A DNA stretch of 7,363 bases from DATDMG01 sp036518955 (GTDB taxonomy: Bacteria > Actinomycetota > Actinomycetes > Actinomycetales > Kineosporiaceae), in the NCBI GenBank assembly GCA_036518955.1, contig DATDMG010000301.1:1-7363 (forward strand), given 5' to 3'. This document shows, piece after piece, positions 1-7,363 of the stretch. Under the pieces are notes generated by a model. It was not told where the DNA came from. It did no database searches and worked only from the letters and a program-made list of their open reading frames with translations. Numbering within the stretch: position 1 is the first letter of the stretch; the number at the start of each line of letters is the position of its first letter. A program made the translations under genes and the position numbers.

Positions 1-615
1 GTCGTCGAGGACCTGTTCGTCCCCCGGTCGCGCTCGTTCACCCGTGCCGAGTTGCACGCCGGGCGGGCCGCCGACGCCTCGGGCGCCTGCCACCAGGTGC
101 CGCTGCTGGCGGTGAACGGGATCTCCTTCGCGGCGCCGATCCTCGGGGCGGCCCGTGGTGCGCTGGCGGGCTGGTCCGGCTCGGTGGGGTTGCGCATCGC
201 CCAGGCCGGGCGGGGCGGTCCCGGGGTCGGTCCGACCGCCTACTACCTGGCCCTGGCCCGGGCTGCCGGTGAGATCGACGCGGCCCAGTTGCTGATCGAG
301 CGTGCGGCCGCGGTGGCCGACGTCCCGGCGGGGCTGACCGGCCTGGCCACCGCGCGCAACCTGCGGGACTGTACCCTCGCCGTGGAGTTCCTGGTCTCCG
401 CGGTGGACCAGGTCTTCCGGCACGCCGGCACGCACGGCCTGGACCGCACCAGTCCCCTGCAGCGCGCCTGGCGCGACGTCCACTCCGCCGCGAGTCACGT
501 GGCGCTGCAGTTCGAGCCTGCCGCCACCAGCTACGCCACGACCGTGCTGGCGGGAGCGGGCCTGCCCGGCCCCGACGTCCCGGGCCTGCCGCAGCGGGCA
601 CCCACCTCCGCCTGA
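1..615 (+). CDS. Flavin-dependent monooxygenase of the acyl-CoA dehydrogenase fold (C-terminal part)
   Basis: The reading frame is open from the first base to a TGA at 613-615, so the start lies outside the window and about 204 C-terminal residues are seen. They fit the helical C-terminal domain of the acyl-CoA dehydrogenase superfamily: an Ala-rich segment (FAAPILGAARGALAGW), long helices without charged clusters, and near the end the motif LQRAWRDVHSAASHVAL. That motif resembles the RxWRDxHxAxxH stretch of the two-component, FADH2- or FMNH2-using hydroxylases (the HsaA, HpaB-like and ActVA-ORF5-type group) more than true acyl-CoA dehydrogenases. Such enzymes hydroxylate aromatic rings, or oxidise amino groups of sugars, using flavin reduced by a separate reductase. 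It lies 36 bases before the carboxyltransferase gene on the same strand, consistent with a role in tailoring a polyketide. The substrate cannot be told from the sequence, and an ordinary acyl-CoA dehydrogenase remains possible because the N-terminal flavin domain is missing. Confidence 0.75.
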   Translation, partial: VVEDLFVPRSRSFTRAELHAGRAADASGACHQVPLLAVNGISFAAPILGAARGALAGWSGSVGLRIAQAGRGGPGVGPTAYYLALARAAGEIDAAQLLIERAAAVADVPAGLTGLATARNLRDCTLAVEFLVSAVDQVFRHAGTHGLDRTSPLQRAWRDVHSAASHVALQFEPAATSYATTVLAGAGLPGPDVPGLPQRAPTSA

Positions 616-640
616 GCCCCGCGCCATCCACCACCGCCCC

Positions 641-645
641 GAGGA
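641..645 (+). promoter_or_regulatory. Ribosome binding site of the carboxyltransferase gene
   Basis: GAGGA lies six bases before the ATG at 652. It supports this start, which also puts the zinc-finger cysteines at residues 17-39, as expected near the N-terminus of a carboxyltransferase beta domain. Confidence 0.7.
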
Positions 646-651
646 CCGTTC

Positions 652-3803
<3,152 letters not shown>

Positions 3804-3979
3804 GAGCGCACGGTCACCAGATCGAGCGCGAGCGTCCGGCTAGTACTACAGGGCCAGATCAATGTATCGGTGCTGGTCAGAGACGTGTCGCTGGTCAGTG
3901 GTGGCAAGGTGGCCGCGCGCCACGGGTCGGGTCGCGGTCGGGGCAGGCGCCGTACCCTCGACAGGGATCGCGCCGTGCC

Positions 3980-3990
3980 ACAACTGTTGT
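3980..3990. promoter_or_regulatory. Possible operator: ACAAC-T-GTTGT dyad
   Basis: A perfect 5+1+5 inverted repeat in the low-GC patch. Its left half belongs to CCACAACT (3978-3985), which recurs inverted as AGTTGTGG at 4129-4136, directly after a candidate -10 box. A third ACAACT lies at 4095-4100. Repeated half-sites around a promoter suggest a regulator binding site. This is pattern only; no known regulator consensus is claimed. Confidence 0.3.
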
Positions 3991-4017
3991 TGCCTTCAAA
4001 ATGTTTCTTCGTGCACA

Positions 4018-4031
4018 CGGCGTTCGCGCCG
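4018..4031 (+). terminator. Small hairpin with a UUCG loop
   Basis: CGGCG (4018-4022) pairs with CGCCG (4027-4031) around TTCG. The five-base-pair stem with a tetraloop is stable for its size, but the loop is closed by G-C rather than the extra-stable C-G, and no T-run follows directly (only CCCTTT at 4036-4041). It lies 215 bases after accC, so it may end read-through from the carboxylase genes or be a chance fold in GC-rich DNA. Confidence 0.3.
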
Positions 4032-4054
4032 AAGGCCCTTTGTCGGAGATACGG

Positions 4055-4062
4055 AAGGAGGT
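4055..4062 (+). promoter_or_regulatory. Perfect Shine-Dalgarno sequence with no clear start codon after it
   Basis: AAGGAGGT matches the anti-Shine-Dalgarno core along eight bases. No ATG, GTG or TTG stands 4-12 bases downstream. The only candidate is CTG at 4068, five bases away, which would open a 20-codon frame ending in TAG at 4128-4130. It could serve a tiny leader peptide, be left from a decayed gene, or be coincidence. Confidence 0.35.
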
Positions 4063-4122
4063 CGGGCCTGCGCGCGGGACGGTCGCACCGCTCGACAACT
4101 CGTCCGGAGCCCCACCACCCTG

Positions 4123-4128
4123 TACGAT
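4123..4128 (+). promoter_or_regulatory. Candidate -10 element of the unknown operon promoter
   Basis: TACGAT resembles the TANNNT -10 box of housekeeping actinomycete promoters. No good TTGACA-like -35 box sits 16-19 bases upstream (the segment at 4099-4104 is CTCGTC); the nearest, TCGACA at 4092-4097, is 25 bases away. If used, transcription would begin near 4135 and give a leader of about 147 bases carrying the 12-bp hairpin. The AGTTGTGG motif abuts this box. Confidence 0.3.
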
Positions 4129-4154
4129 AGTTGTGGATCATGAGGGTCGTCGCC

Positions 4155-4194
4155 GCGCCACCCACCCGCACGCAGGTGCACTGGTGGGTGGCGC
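4155..4194 (+). promoter_or_regulatory. Strong 12-bp hairpin in the leader of the unknown operon
   Basis: GCGCCACCCACC (4155-4166) and GGTGGGTGGCGC (4183-4194) are perfect reverse complements. Inside the 16-base loop GCAC (4168-4171) can pair with GTGC (4176-4179) around GCAG, giving a two-tier stem. It ends 87 bases before the GTG start at 4282 and has no following T-run. It could be an intrinsic terminator of the T-less type common in actinomycetes, an attenuator in the operon leader, or a DNA inverted repeat bound by a regulator. Position and perfect pairing are seen directly; function is inferred. Confidence 0.6.
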
Positions 4195-4281
4195 ACGTCG
4201 CCGTGCCGGGAGATGTATCCAGGGCGGCGTCGTCGTCCTCCTTGCTGTCACAGGGCTCGAATCTTCTGGGGGTGAGCGCAG

Positions 4282-5526
4282 GTGCGCGAGTACCCGTATG
4301 CGTTCCATATCGCGCTGGACGGCAACGGGTTGGACGGCCTCGAGGGCCGTGCCGGGGCGTGCGTGTTTCGCTACGACCCGGCGACCGGCGACCACGCTTA
4401 CAAGGTGCAGTACTTCGACGGTGCCGCGGGCGGGCACGCACCGAACGTCGACCCCACCCGGCGGGTGGGCTTTCTCGGCAATACCGGCCAGCATCTGTTG
4501 TTCTACGACCCGGCCACGCTGGCGGAGGTCGACCGGGTCTCCACGCTGCGGTTCGAGGTGCCGGACACGACGCTGAAGGGCAGCACGCACCTGGTGTGGC
4601 TGGACGACACCCGGTTCGTCACCTCGATCGGGGAGCACCTGTGGACGCTCGACGTCAACCAGCTCGGCAAGGCCGAGGTGGTGGCGCCCCACGCGTTGAA
4701 GGCTCCGCACGCCATGAAACGCACCGCGTCGGGGCGGTACATCGTCTACGGCGGCATGGACCACCCCCAGCGCGGTGAGGCCAAGGAGGTCGGGATCCTC
4801 GACACCTTCACCGGAGCGGTGCGGCGGGTCACGCTGCCGACGACCTGCTGGCACCTGGTCTGTCACCCGGTCCTCGACGTCTTCTATGCGATCTCCTTCC
4901 GGGTGCAGCCCGCCAACGGCCGGGACTGGGGCCGGTGGGGCATGGCGTGGCTGCGCGAGTACGCGTTCGAGGTGGACGCCGAGCAGGGCCACGTGCTGCG
5001 GCACTGGGTGGGCCAGCGCGATCTGCCGGCGCACATCAACTCCGACGTGACCATCTCGGACAGCGAGCTCATCTTCTGCACGGGTGGCAGCCACACCGTG
5101 GTGCTGGTCGACCTGGCCACCCTGCGCCACCACCGGCTGATCGACGAGCATCCCGGTGCGCTGCATGGGCTGAGCTATCCGCGCGAGACGCTGAGCACCA
5201 TCGCCGAGTCGTTCATGCGCGGCAACGTCTTCACCAATTCCCACGTCTATGCCGAGTCGCTCAGGGTCGCCCGGGGCGCGTTCATCGACGGCATCTACGC
5301 CTGCCAGCTGTCGGCGGACCAGCGGCTGCTGTTCACGGCCAACCGCGGGCGCAACCACATCACCGTCTACGACTACCCGGCGTTGACCGTGCGCGACCGG
5401 GTGGTCATGCCCTCTTTGCGCGAGTTCGCCGCCGATGCGCCCGAGTGGGCCGACTCGCGGCTGGGCTTCCACCACTCCCACCTCGTCAGCCCGTCGATCA
5501 CGGAACAGACCTTCGGAGGCGACTGA
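4282..5526 (+). CDS. Beta-propeller-like protein of unknown function, His- and Trp-rich
   Basis: This 414-aa protein is not recognised as a named family. It contains repeated beta-strand pairs with turns such as LLFYDPATL (72-80), LWTLDVNQL (120-128), VGILDTFTG (170-178), VVLVDLATL (273-281) and ITVYDYPAL (360-368), the pattern of YVTN/WD-type beta-propellers with six or seven blades. It has 24 histidines, many in motifs that look conserved: KAPHAMKR (140-147), CWHLVCHPVLDVFYA (189-203), LPAHINSDV (248-256), TNSHVYAES (318-326) and FHHSHL (396-401). They might form a metal or cofactor site on the propeller axis, but this is a guess. There is no signal peptide or membrane segment, so it is probably cytoplasmic. 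The GTG at 4282 is the start because an in-frame TGA stands at 4273-4275, and GGGGGT (4268-4273) serves as ribosome binding site. It heads a run of five coupled genes and is probably their longest member. Confidence 0.85.
   Translation: MREYPYAFHIALDGNGLDGLEGRAGACVFRYDPATGDHAYKVQYFDGAAGGHAPNVDPTRRVGFLGNTGQHLLFYDPATLAEVDRVSTLRFEVPDTTLKGSTHLVWLDDTRFVTSIGEHLWTLDVNQLGKAEVVAPHALKAPHAMKRTASGRYIVYGGMDHPQRGEAKEVGILDTFTGAVRRVTLPTTCWHLVCHPVLDVFYAISFRVQPANGRDWGRWGMAWLREYAFEVDAEQGHVLRHWVGQRDLPAHINSDVTISDSELIFCTGGSHTVVLVDLATLRHHRLIDEHPGALHGLSYPRETLSTIAESFMRGNVFTNSHVYAESLRVARGAFIDGIYACQLSADQRLLFTANRGRNHITVYDYPALTVRDRVVMPSLREFAADAPEWADSRLGFHHSHLVSPSITEQTFGGD
5515..5519 (+). promoter_or_regulatory. Ribosome binding site of the hexapeptide-repeat gene
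   Basis: GGAGG lies six bases before the ATG at 5526 and within the end of the propeller gene. The TGATG junction (stop 5524-5526, start 5526-5528) indicates translational coupling. Confidence 0.75.
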
Positions 5527-5999
5527 TGGCAGACCTGTCCATCGACAGCAACGTCCACGGCGGCCCCTTGACCGGGAGCGTCACCGCCGACGTGGTCTCC
5601 ACCCTGACCGGTTTGGACGACATCAGGCTCACCACGGCAGGGGAGAACACCGTCCACGGCGATGCCCGGATCACGCTCGATCCGCTGGTGTCCACGGTCA
5701 CCGTCGAACCGCTCACCGTCGACTCGACGCTCACCTCCACATCCAACCTCAGCTCCACATCGAACCTCACCTCCACCTCCGCTCTCACCTCGACCTCCAC
5801 CCTCGACATCGAGCCGGTCGCCGTGGACTCCTGCCTCCGGCTGGAGTTGGGCCCGTTGCCCCCCACGCAGGTGAGGACGCCCTACCAGCAGCGCTGGTCC
5901 TGGTCGGTCTTCGGGGTGGAGGTGTTCGCTCTCGACCTGCGCGGCAGCGCCACCGCGCACATCGGGGCGGACCGCACGCCGCCGGTCGTCATCGAGTGA
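5526..5999 (+). CDS. Small protein with a Ser/Thr hexapeptide repeat, function unknown
   Basis: The 157-aa product has three parts. Residues 1-66 are Thr/Val/Asp-rich with alternating polar and hydrophobic residues (SVTADVVSTLTGL, ITLDPLVSTVTVEPLTV), suggesting continuous beta-strands. Residues 69-92 are four copies of L-T-S-T-S-x. Residues 103-147 form a more ordinary domain with LGPLPPTQVRTPYQQRWSWSVFGVEVFAL, including PY and aromatic residues that look conserved. A regular six-residue period with Leu at each first position would fit stacked beta-solenoid or fibre rungs, but four copies are too few to be sure. The sole Cys is C103. No signal peptide or membrane segment is seen. Its ATG overlaps the stop of the propeller gene by one base, so the two are likely made together and may interact. 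The composition is low-complexity, but the third-position GC bias and the good ribosome binding site support a real gene. Confidence 0.8.
   Translation: MADLSIDSNVHGGPLTGSVTADVVSTLTGLDDIRLTTAGENTVHGDARITLDPLVSTVTVEPLTVDSTLTSTSNLSSTSNLTSTSALTSTSTLDIEPVAVDSCLRLELGPLPPTQVRTPYQQRWSWSVFGVEVFALDLRGSATAHIGADRTPPVVIE
5730..5801 (+). repeat. Four tandem 18-base repeats encoding L-T-S-T-S-x
   Basis: Four in-frame units (5730-5747, 5748-5765, 5766-5783, 5784-5801) of the form CTC-A(C/G)C-TC(C/G)-AC(A/C)-TC(C/G)-xxx encode LTSTSN, LSSTSN, LTSTSA and LTSTST. A further CTC follows at 5802. The units differ mostly at synonymous positions, so the array is diverged rather than freshly amplified and the peptide pattern seems kept. 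Such arrays commonly change copy number between strains. Confidence 0.85.
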
Positions 6000-6006
6000 G
6001 TCGGCG

Positions 6007-6681
6007 ATGGCACCCCGGCGCGACCTCCCCGAACCGATGACCGGGCGGCAGCAGCCGCTGGTCCTCAGCGGTCCGCCGACCGCGCTCCAAGCCGTCGTGT
6101 CCGTCGAGAACGGCGGGGCGCGCCGGCTCGTCGTCCGAGGGATCACCGTGCACCGCGACGGCGCCGATCCGGTGCTCGCCCAAGCCGTCGGCGTGGTGGC
6201 GCCCGGCGCGACGACGGCCATGCCCCTGACCGCGAGCCTGCCCGCCACCACCCCGCCGGGCGATTACCCGGCCGAGGTGGAGGTCGCCGGTTCGCGTCGC
6301 CCCGTGACGCTGCGCGTCGAGGCCGAATGGGCCCTCCAGCTCACGCCACGGCGGATGCTGGCCGTGCCCGGCGTCCAGCCGGTGCAGTTGGTCGTGACCA
6401 ACCTCGGCAACGTCGCGATCCCGCTGGCGCCGCTGGGCCGGGCCGCCCTGCGCCGCAGCGATCTGCCCGACGGCCCACCGGGCGATCCGCCCGGGCCGGA
6501 CGTCGCGCTGCGCCTGGACCAGCCCGACGTCGTCGAGCCCGGCGCGACGCTCTCGCTGACCGGCACCCTCGAGGTGCCCGACGGGCTCGACCCGACACGC
6601 CGGCTTCATGCTCGCGTGCCGATCGGGCTCGCCGACCTGGACGTGATCGTCCTACCCCGTGCGACCGAGGAGCCCCGATGA
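6007..6681 (+). CDS. Protein with probable immunoglobulin-like beta-sandwich domains, function unknown
   Basis: This 224-aa protein is not recognised. Two consecutive segments have the strand pattern of Ig-like/NEW3-type domains. The first (about 26-105) has ALQAVVSVENGGARRLVVRGI, then VVAPGATTAMPLTASLPA, PPGDYPAEVEVAG and PVTLRVE. The second (about 109-217) has PVQLVVTNLGNVAIPL, a Pro/Gly/Asp-rich loop (153-165), VVEPGATLSLTGTLEV and a closing strand near ARVPIGL and LDVIVL. The phrases xAPGAT and xEPGAT followed by alternating hydrophobics are typical of such folds. These domains usually bind proteins or act as spacers and have no catalytic residues. It has no Cys, signal peptide or membrane helix, so despite a fold common in surface proteins it is probably cytoplasmic. 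The ATG at 6007 follows the previous stop by seven bases and lacks a good ribosome binding site; M11 (6037) is an alternative start. Translation probably relies on ribosomes arriving from upstream. Confidence 0.8.
   Translation: MAPRRDLPEPMTGRQQPLVLSGPPTALQAVVSVENGGARRLVVRGITVHRDGADPVLAQAVGVVAPGATTAMPLTASLPATTPPGDYPAEVEVAGSRRPVTLRVEAEWALQLTPRRMLAVPGVQPVQLVVTNLGNVAIPLAPLGRAALRRSDLPDGPPGDPPGPDVALRLDQPDVVEPGATLSLTGTLEVPDGLDPTRRLHARVPIGLADLDVIVLPRATEEPR
6667..6672 (+). promoter_or_regulatory. Ribosome binding site of the Cys/His-rich gene
   Basis: GAGGAG lies five bases before the ATG at 6678. It decides the start against a longer open frame that runs upstream through the previous gene in another phase. 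Confidence 0.7.
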
Positions 6682-7271
6682 CGACGACCACCGATCCGAT
6701 CACCGCGTGGCGTGCCGGCTGGACCGACCTGGCCCGGAGCACCGGCTGGACCGACCTGGCCAGGAGCTGGCTCGACTCCTGGGACACCGCGTGGTGCGGG
6801 CCTCGCCGGGCACACGAGTGCCGCCACGAGGGGCACCACGGGCGGTGCTGTGCCGACGATGACCACCTCCGGTGCTGCGTCCGCGAGGCCGATGTCGTGG
6901 TCCGGGCTCGCGTCGGGGAGCGGCGCGTGCTCCCGCTCCGGCTGCACAACCGCTGGCGGCGCGAGCGTCCGACCACCGTGGAGGTGGGGCCGTGGCACGC
7001 CTGCCACGGGGCGGAGGTCTCGGTGCAGGCCGCCGTGGAGCCCTCCTCGCTGACCCTGGCGCCCTGCCGGAGTGCCGTGGTCCGGATCACCCTGGACCTC
7101 GGCGGGCAGGCCGGGGACGAGGGCCGACAGCACGACGTCGACAGGTGCGGCAGCAGCTACTCCGACGTCCGGTTCGAAGGCTGCGCGCGACCGTTGCGGC
7201 TGGCTGTGATCGTCTGTGCCGACGCGTGCGCGCCGGTCGACGTCGAGTGTGACTGCGGATGTTGCGCATGA
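6678..7271 (+). CDS. Cys/His-rich protein with a likely beta-sandwich core, function unknown
   Basis: The 197-aa product holds 16 cysteines and 9 histidines. Residues 11-39 are a Trp-rich, probably helical segment (W11, W15, W24, W31, W35, W39) containing a duplicated GWTDLARS. Residues 40-67 form a dense Cys/His cluster (C40, H46, C48, H50, H53, H54, C57, C58, H63, C66, C67), suited to binding one or two zinc or other metal ions. Residues about 70-140 look like an Ig-like beta-sandwich (RVLPLRLHN, then EPSSLTLAPCRSAVVRITL), similar in pattern to the preceding protein. A second Cys group closes the chain (C157, C169, C180, C184, and CDCGCC at 191-196). The terminal CxCxCC resembles metallothionein-like or thiolate clusters, but no known motif fits exactly. 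There is no signal peptide, so disulfide use as in secreted proteins is unlikely. It overlaps the genes on both sides by four bases (ATGA). Confidence 0.8.
   Translation: MTTTTDPITAWRAGWTDLARSTGWTDLARSWLDSWDTAWCGPRRAHECRHEGHHGRCCADDDHLRCCVREADVVVRARVGERRVLPLRLHNRWRRERPTTVEVGPWHACHGAEVSVQAAVEPSSLTLAPCRSAVVRITLDLGGQAGDEGRQHDVDRCGSSYSDVRFEGCARPLRLAVIVCADACAPVDVECDCGCCA
6715..6767 (+). repeat. 27-base tandem duplication inside the Cys/His-rich gene
   Basis: A 26-base segment at 6715-6740 recurs at 6742-6767 with a single difference, giving a 27-base period that keeps frame. It encodes GWTDLARS twice. The near identity at the DNA level suggests a recent duplication of one amphipathic Trp-containing helical turn unit. 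Confidence 0.85.
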
Positions 7272-7363
7272 CCGGCGACGACACCCAGGCCCCCCTCCTG
7301 GACCGGCTCACCCAACTGGGCCGGGAGGCGTTCACGGCCCAGACCGCCCTGGCGCAACGGGCC
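7268..7363 (+). CDS. Start of a fifth operon gene, helical protein of unknown function (cut by window end)
   Basis: The ATG at 7268 overlaps the previous stop in an ATGA junction, the same arrangement as at 6678, and the frame stays open to the last base, giving 32 residues beginning MTGDDTQAPLLDRLTQLG. After an acidic start, the residues (LLDRLTQLGREAFTAQTALAQRA) form a continuous amphipathic helix, possibly part of a coiled coil. Only a weak GGA (7257-7259) precedes the start, so expression probably depends on ribosomes ending the gene before it. Too little is present to assign a family; it could be another structural subunit of the same set. Confidence 0.65.
   Translation, partial: MTGDDTQAPLLDRLTQLGREAFTAQTALAQRA

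Larger units (their letters stand above)
3804..4281. other. Intergenic region between the carboxylase genes and the unknown operon
   Basis: These 478 bases contain no reading frame that looks like a gene: the short frames present have no recognisable motif and Arg/Pro/Ser-rich composition typical of GC-rich noise. The stretch about 3980-4015 is clearly lower in GC than its surroundings. Visible elements, from left to right, are an 8-base palindrome TAGTACTA (3841-3848), an ACAAC-T-GTTGT dyad (3980-3990), a UUCG-loop hairpin (4018-4031), an orphan Shine-Dalgarno sequence (4055-4062), a possible -10 box (4123-4128) and a 12-bp hairpin (4155-4194). No transposase remnant, tRNA or direct-repeat target site was found, although an old insertion scar cannot be excluded. 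Confidence 0.7.

Noticed and set aside
3841..3848. TAGTACTA palindrome as an insertion-sequence end or attachment site
   Set aside because: The symmetry does not extend past eight bases and no matching copy, transposase or integrase is in the window.
3955..3966. CCCT-CGAC-AGGG hairpin
   Set aside because: A four-base stem is expected by chance at this GC content.
3862..4143. 93-codon frame in the intergenic region
   Set aside because: There is no ribosome binding site, no domain, and the composition is typical of noise in GC-rich DNA.
4140..4778. ATG at 4140, five bases after a possible transcription start, as a leaderless gene
   Set aside because: The frame encodes no recognisable protein and overlaps 500 bases of the propeller gene. 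A short leaderless peptide is conceivable but unsupported.
4138..5481. 447-codon open frame on the - strand opposite the propeller gene
   Set aside because: It lies fully antisense to a gene with good start, stop-coupled neighbours and beta-propeller pattern; its composition is shadow-like.
5730..5801. Tandem units as a CRISPR-like array
   Set aside because: The 18-base units are contiguous without spacers and in frame within a protein-coding gene.

Overview
The window is very GC-rich and coding-dense. Nearly every third codon position is G or C, and GTG starts and 1- to 4-base gene overlaps occur. This points to a high-GC actinomycete (Streptomyces, Frankia or a relative). That is an inference from composition and gene style; no taxonomic marker is present.

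Left part (1-3803): three genes on the + strand. First is the C-terminal part of an acyl-CoA-dehydrogenase-fold flavoprotein monooxygenase. Next is a 600-aa fused acetyl-CoA carboxylase carboxyltransferase (beta domain followed by alpha domain). Third is a complete biotin carboxylase that starts inside the end of the fusion gene. Together the last two supply two of the three activities that make malonyl-CoA; the biotin carrier protein is not in the window. A dedicated carboxylase beside a flavoprotein hydroxylase is what is often found at the edge of an aromatic (type II) polyketide cluster, where malonyl-CoA is the extender unit. That context is inferred, since no ketosynthase is visible here.

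Middle part (3804-4281): 478 bases without a convincing gene. It holds a patch of lower GC, a perfect Shine-Dalgarno sequence with no ATG or GTG after it, repeated ACAACT motifs, a possible promoter -10 box and a perfect 12-bp hairpin 88 bases before the next gene. It looks like a boundary between two unrelated modules and a regulated leader for the second.

Right part (4282-7363): five tightly packed + strand genes, four complete and one cut by the window end, joined by 1- or 4-base start/stop overlaps (one 7-base gap). None has a product I can name. In order they are a His- and Trp-rich beta-propeller-like protein, a small protein with a Ser/Thr hexapeptide repeat, a protein with likely immunoglobulin-like beta-sandwich domains, a Cys/His-rich protein that also seems to carry a beta-sandwich, and the start of a helical protein. 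None shows a signal peptide or membrane segment. They look like parts of one cytoplasmic multi-protein assembly of unknown role, and this operon is the best candidate here for an undescribed system.
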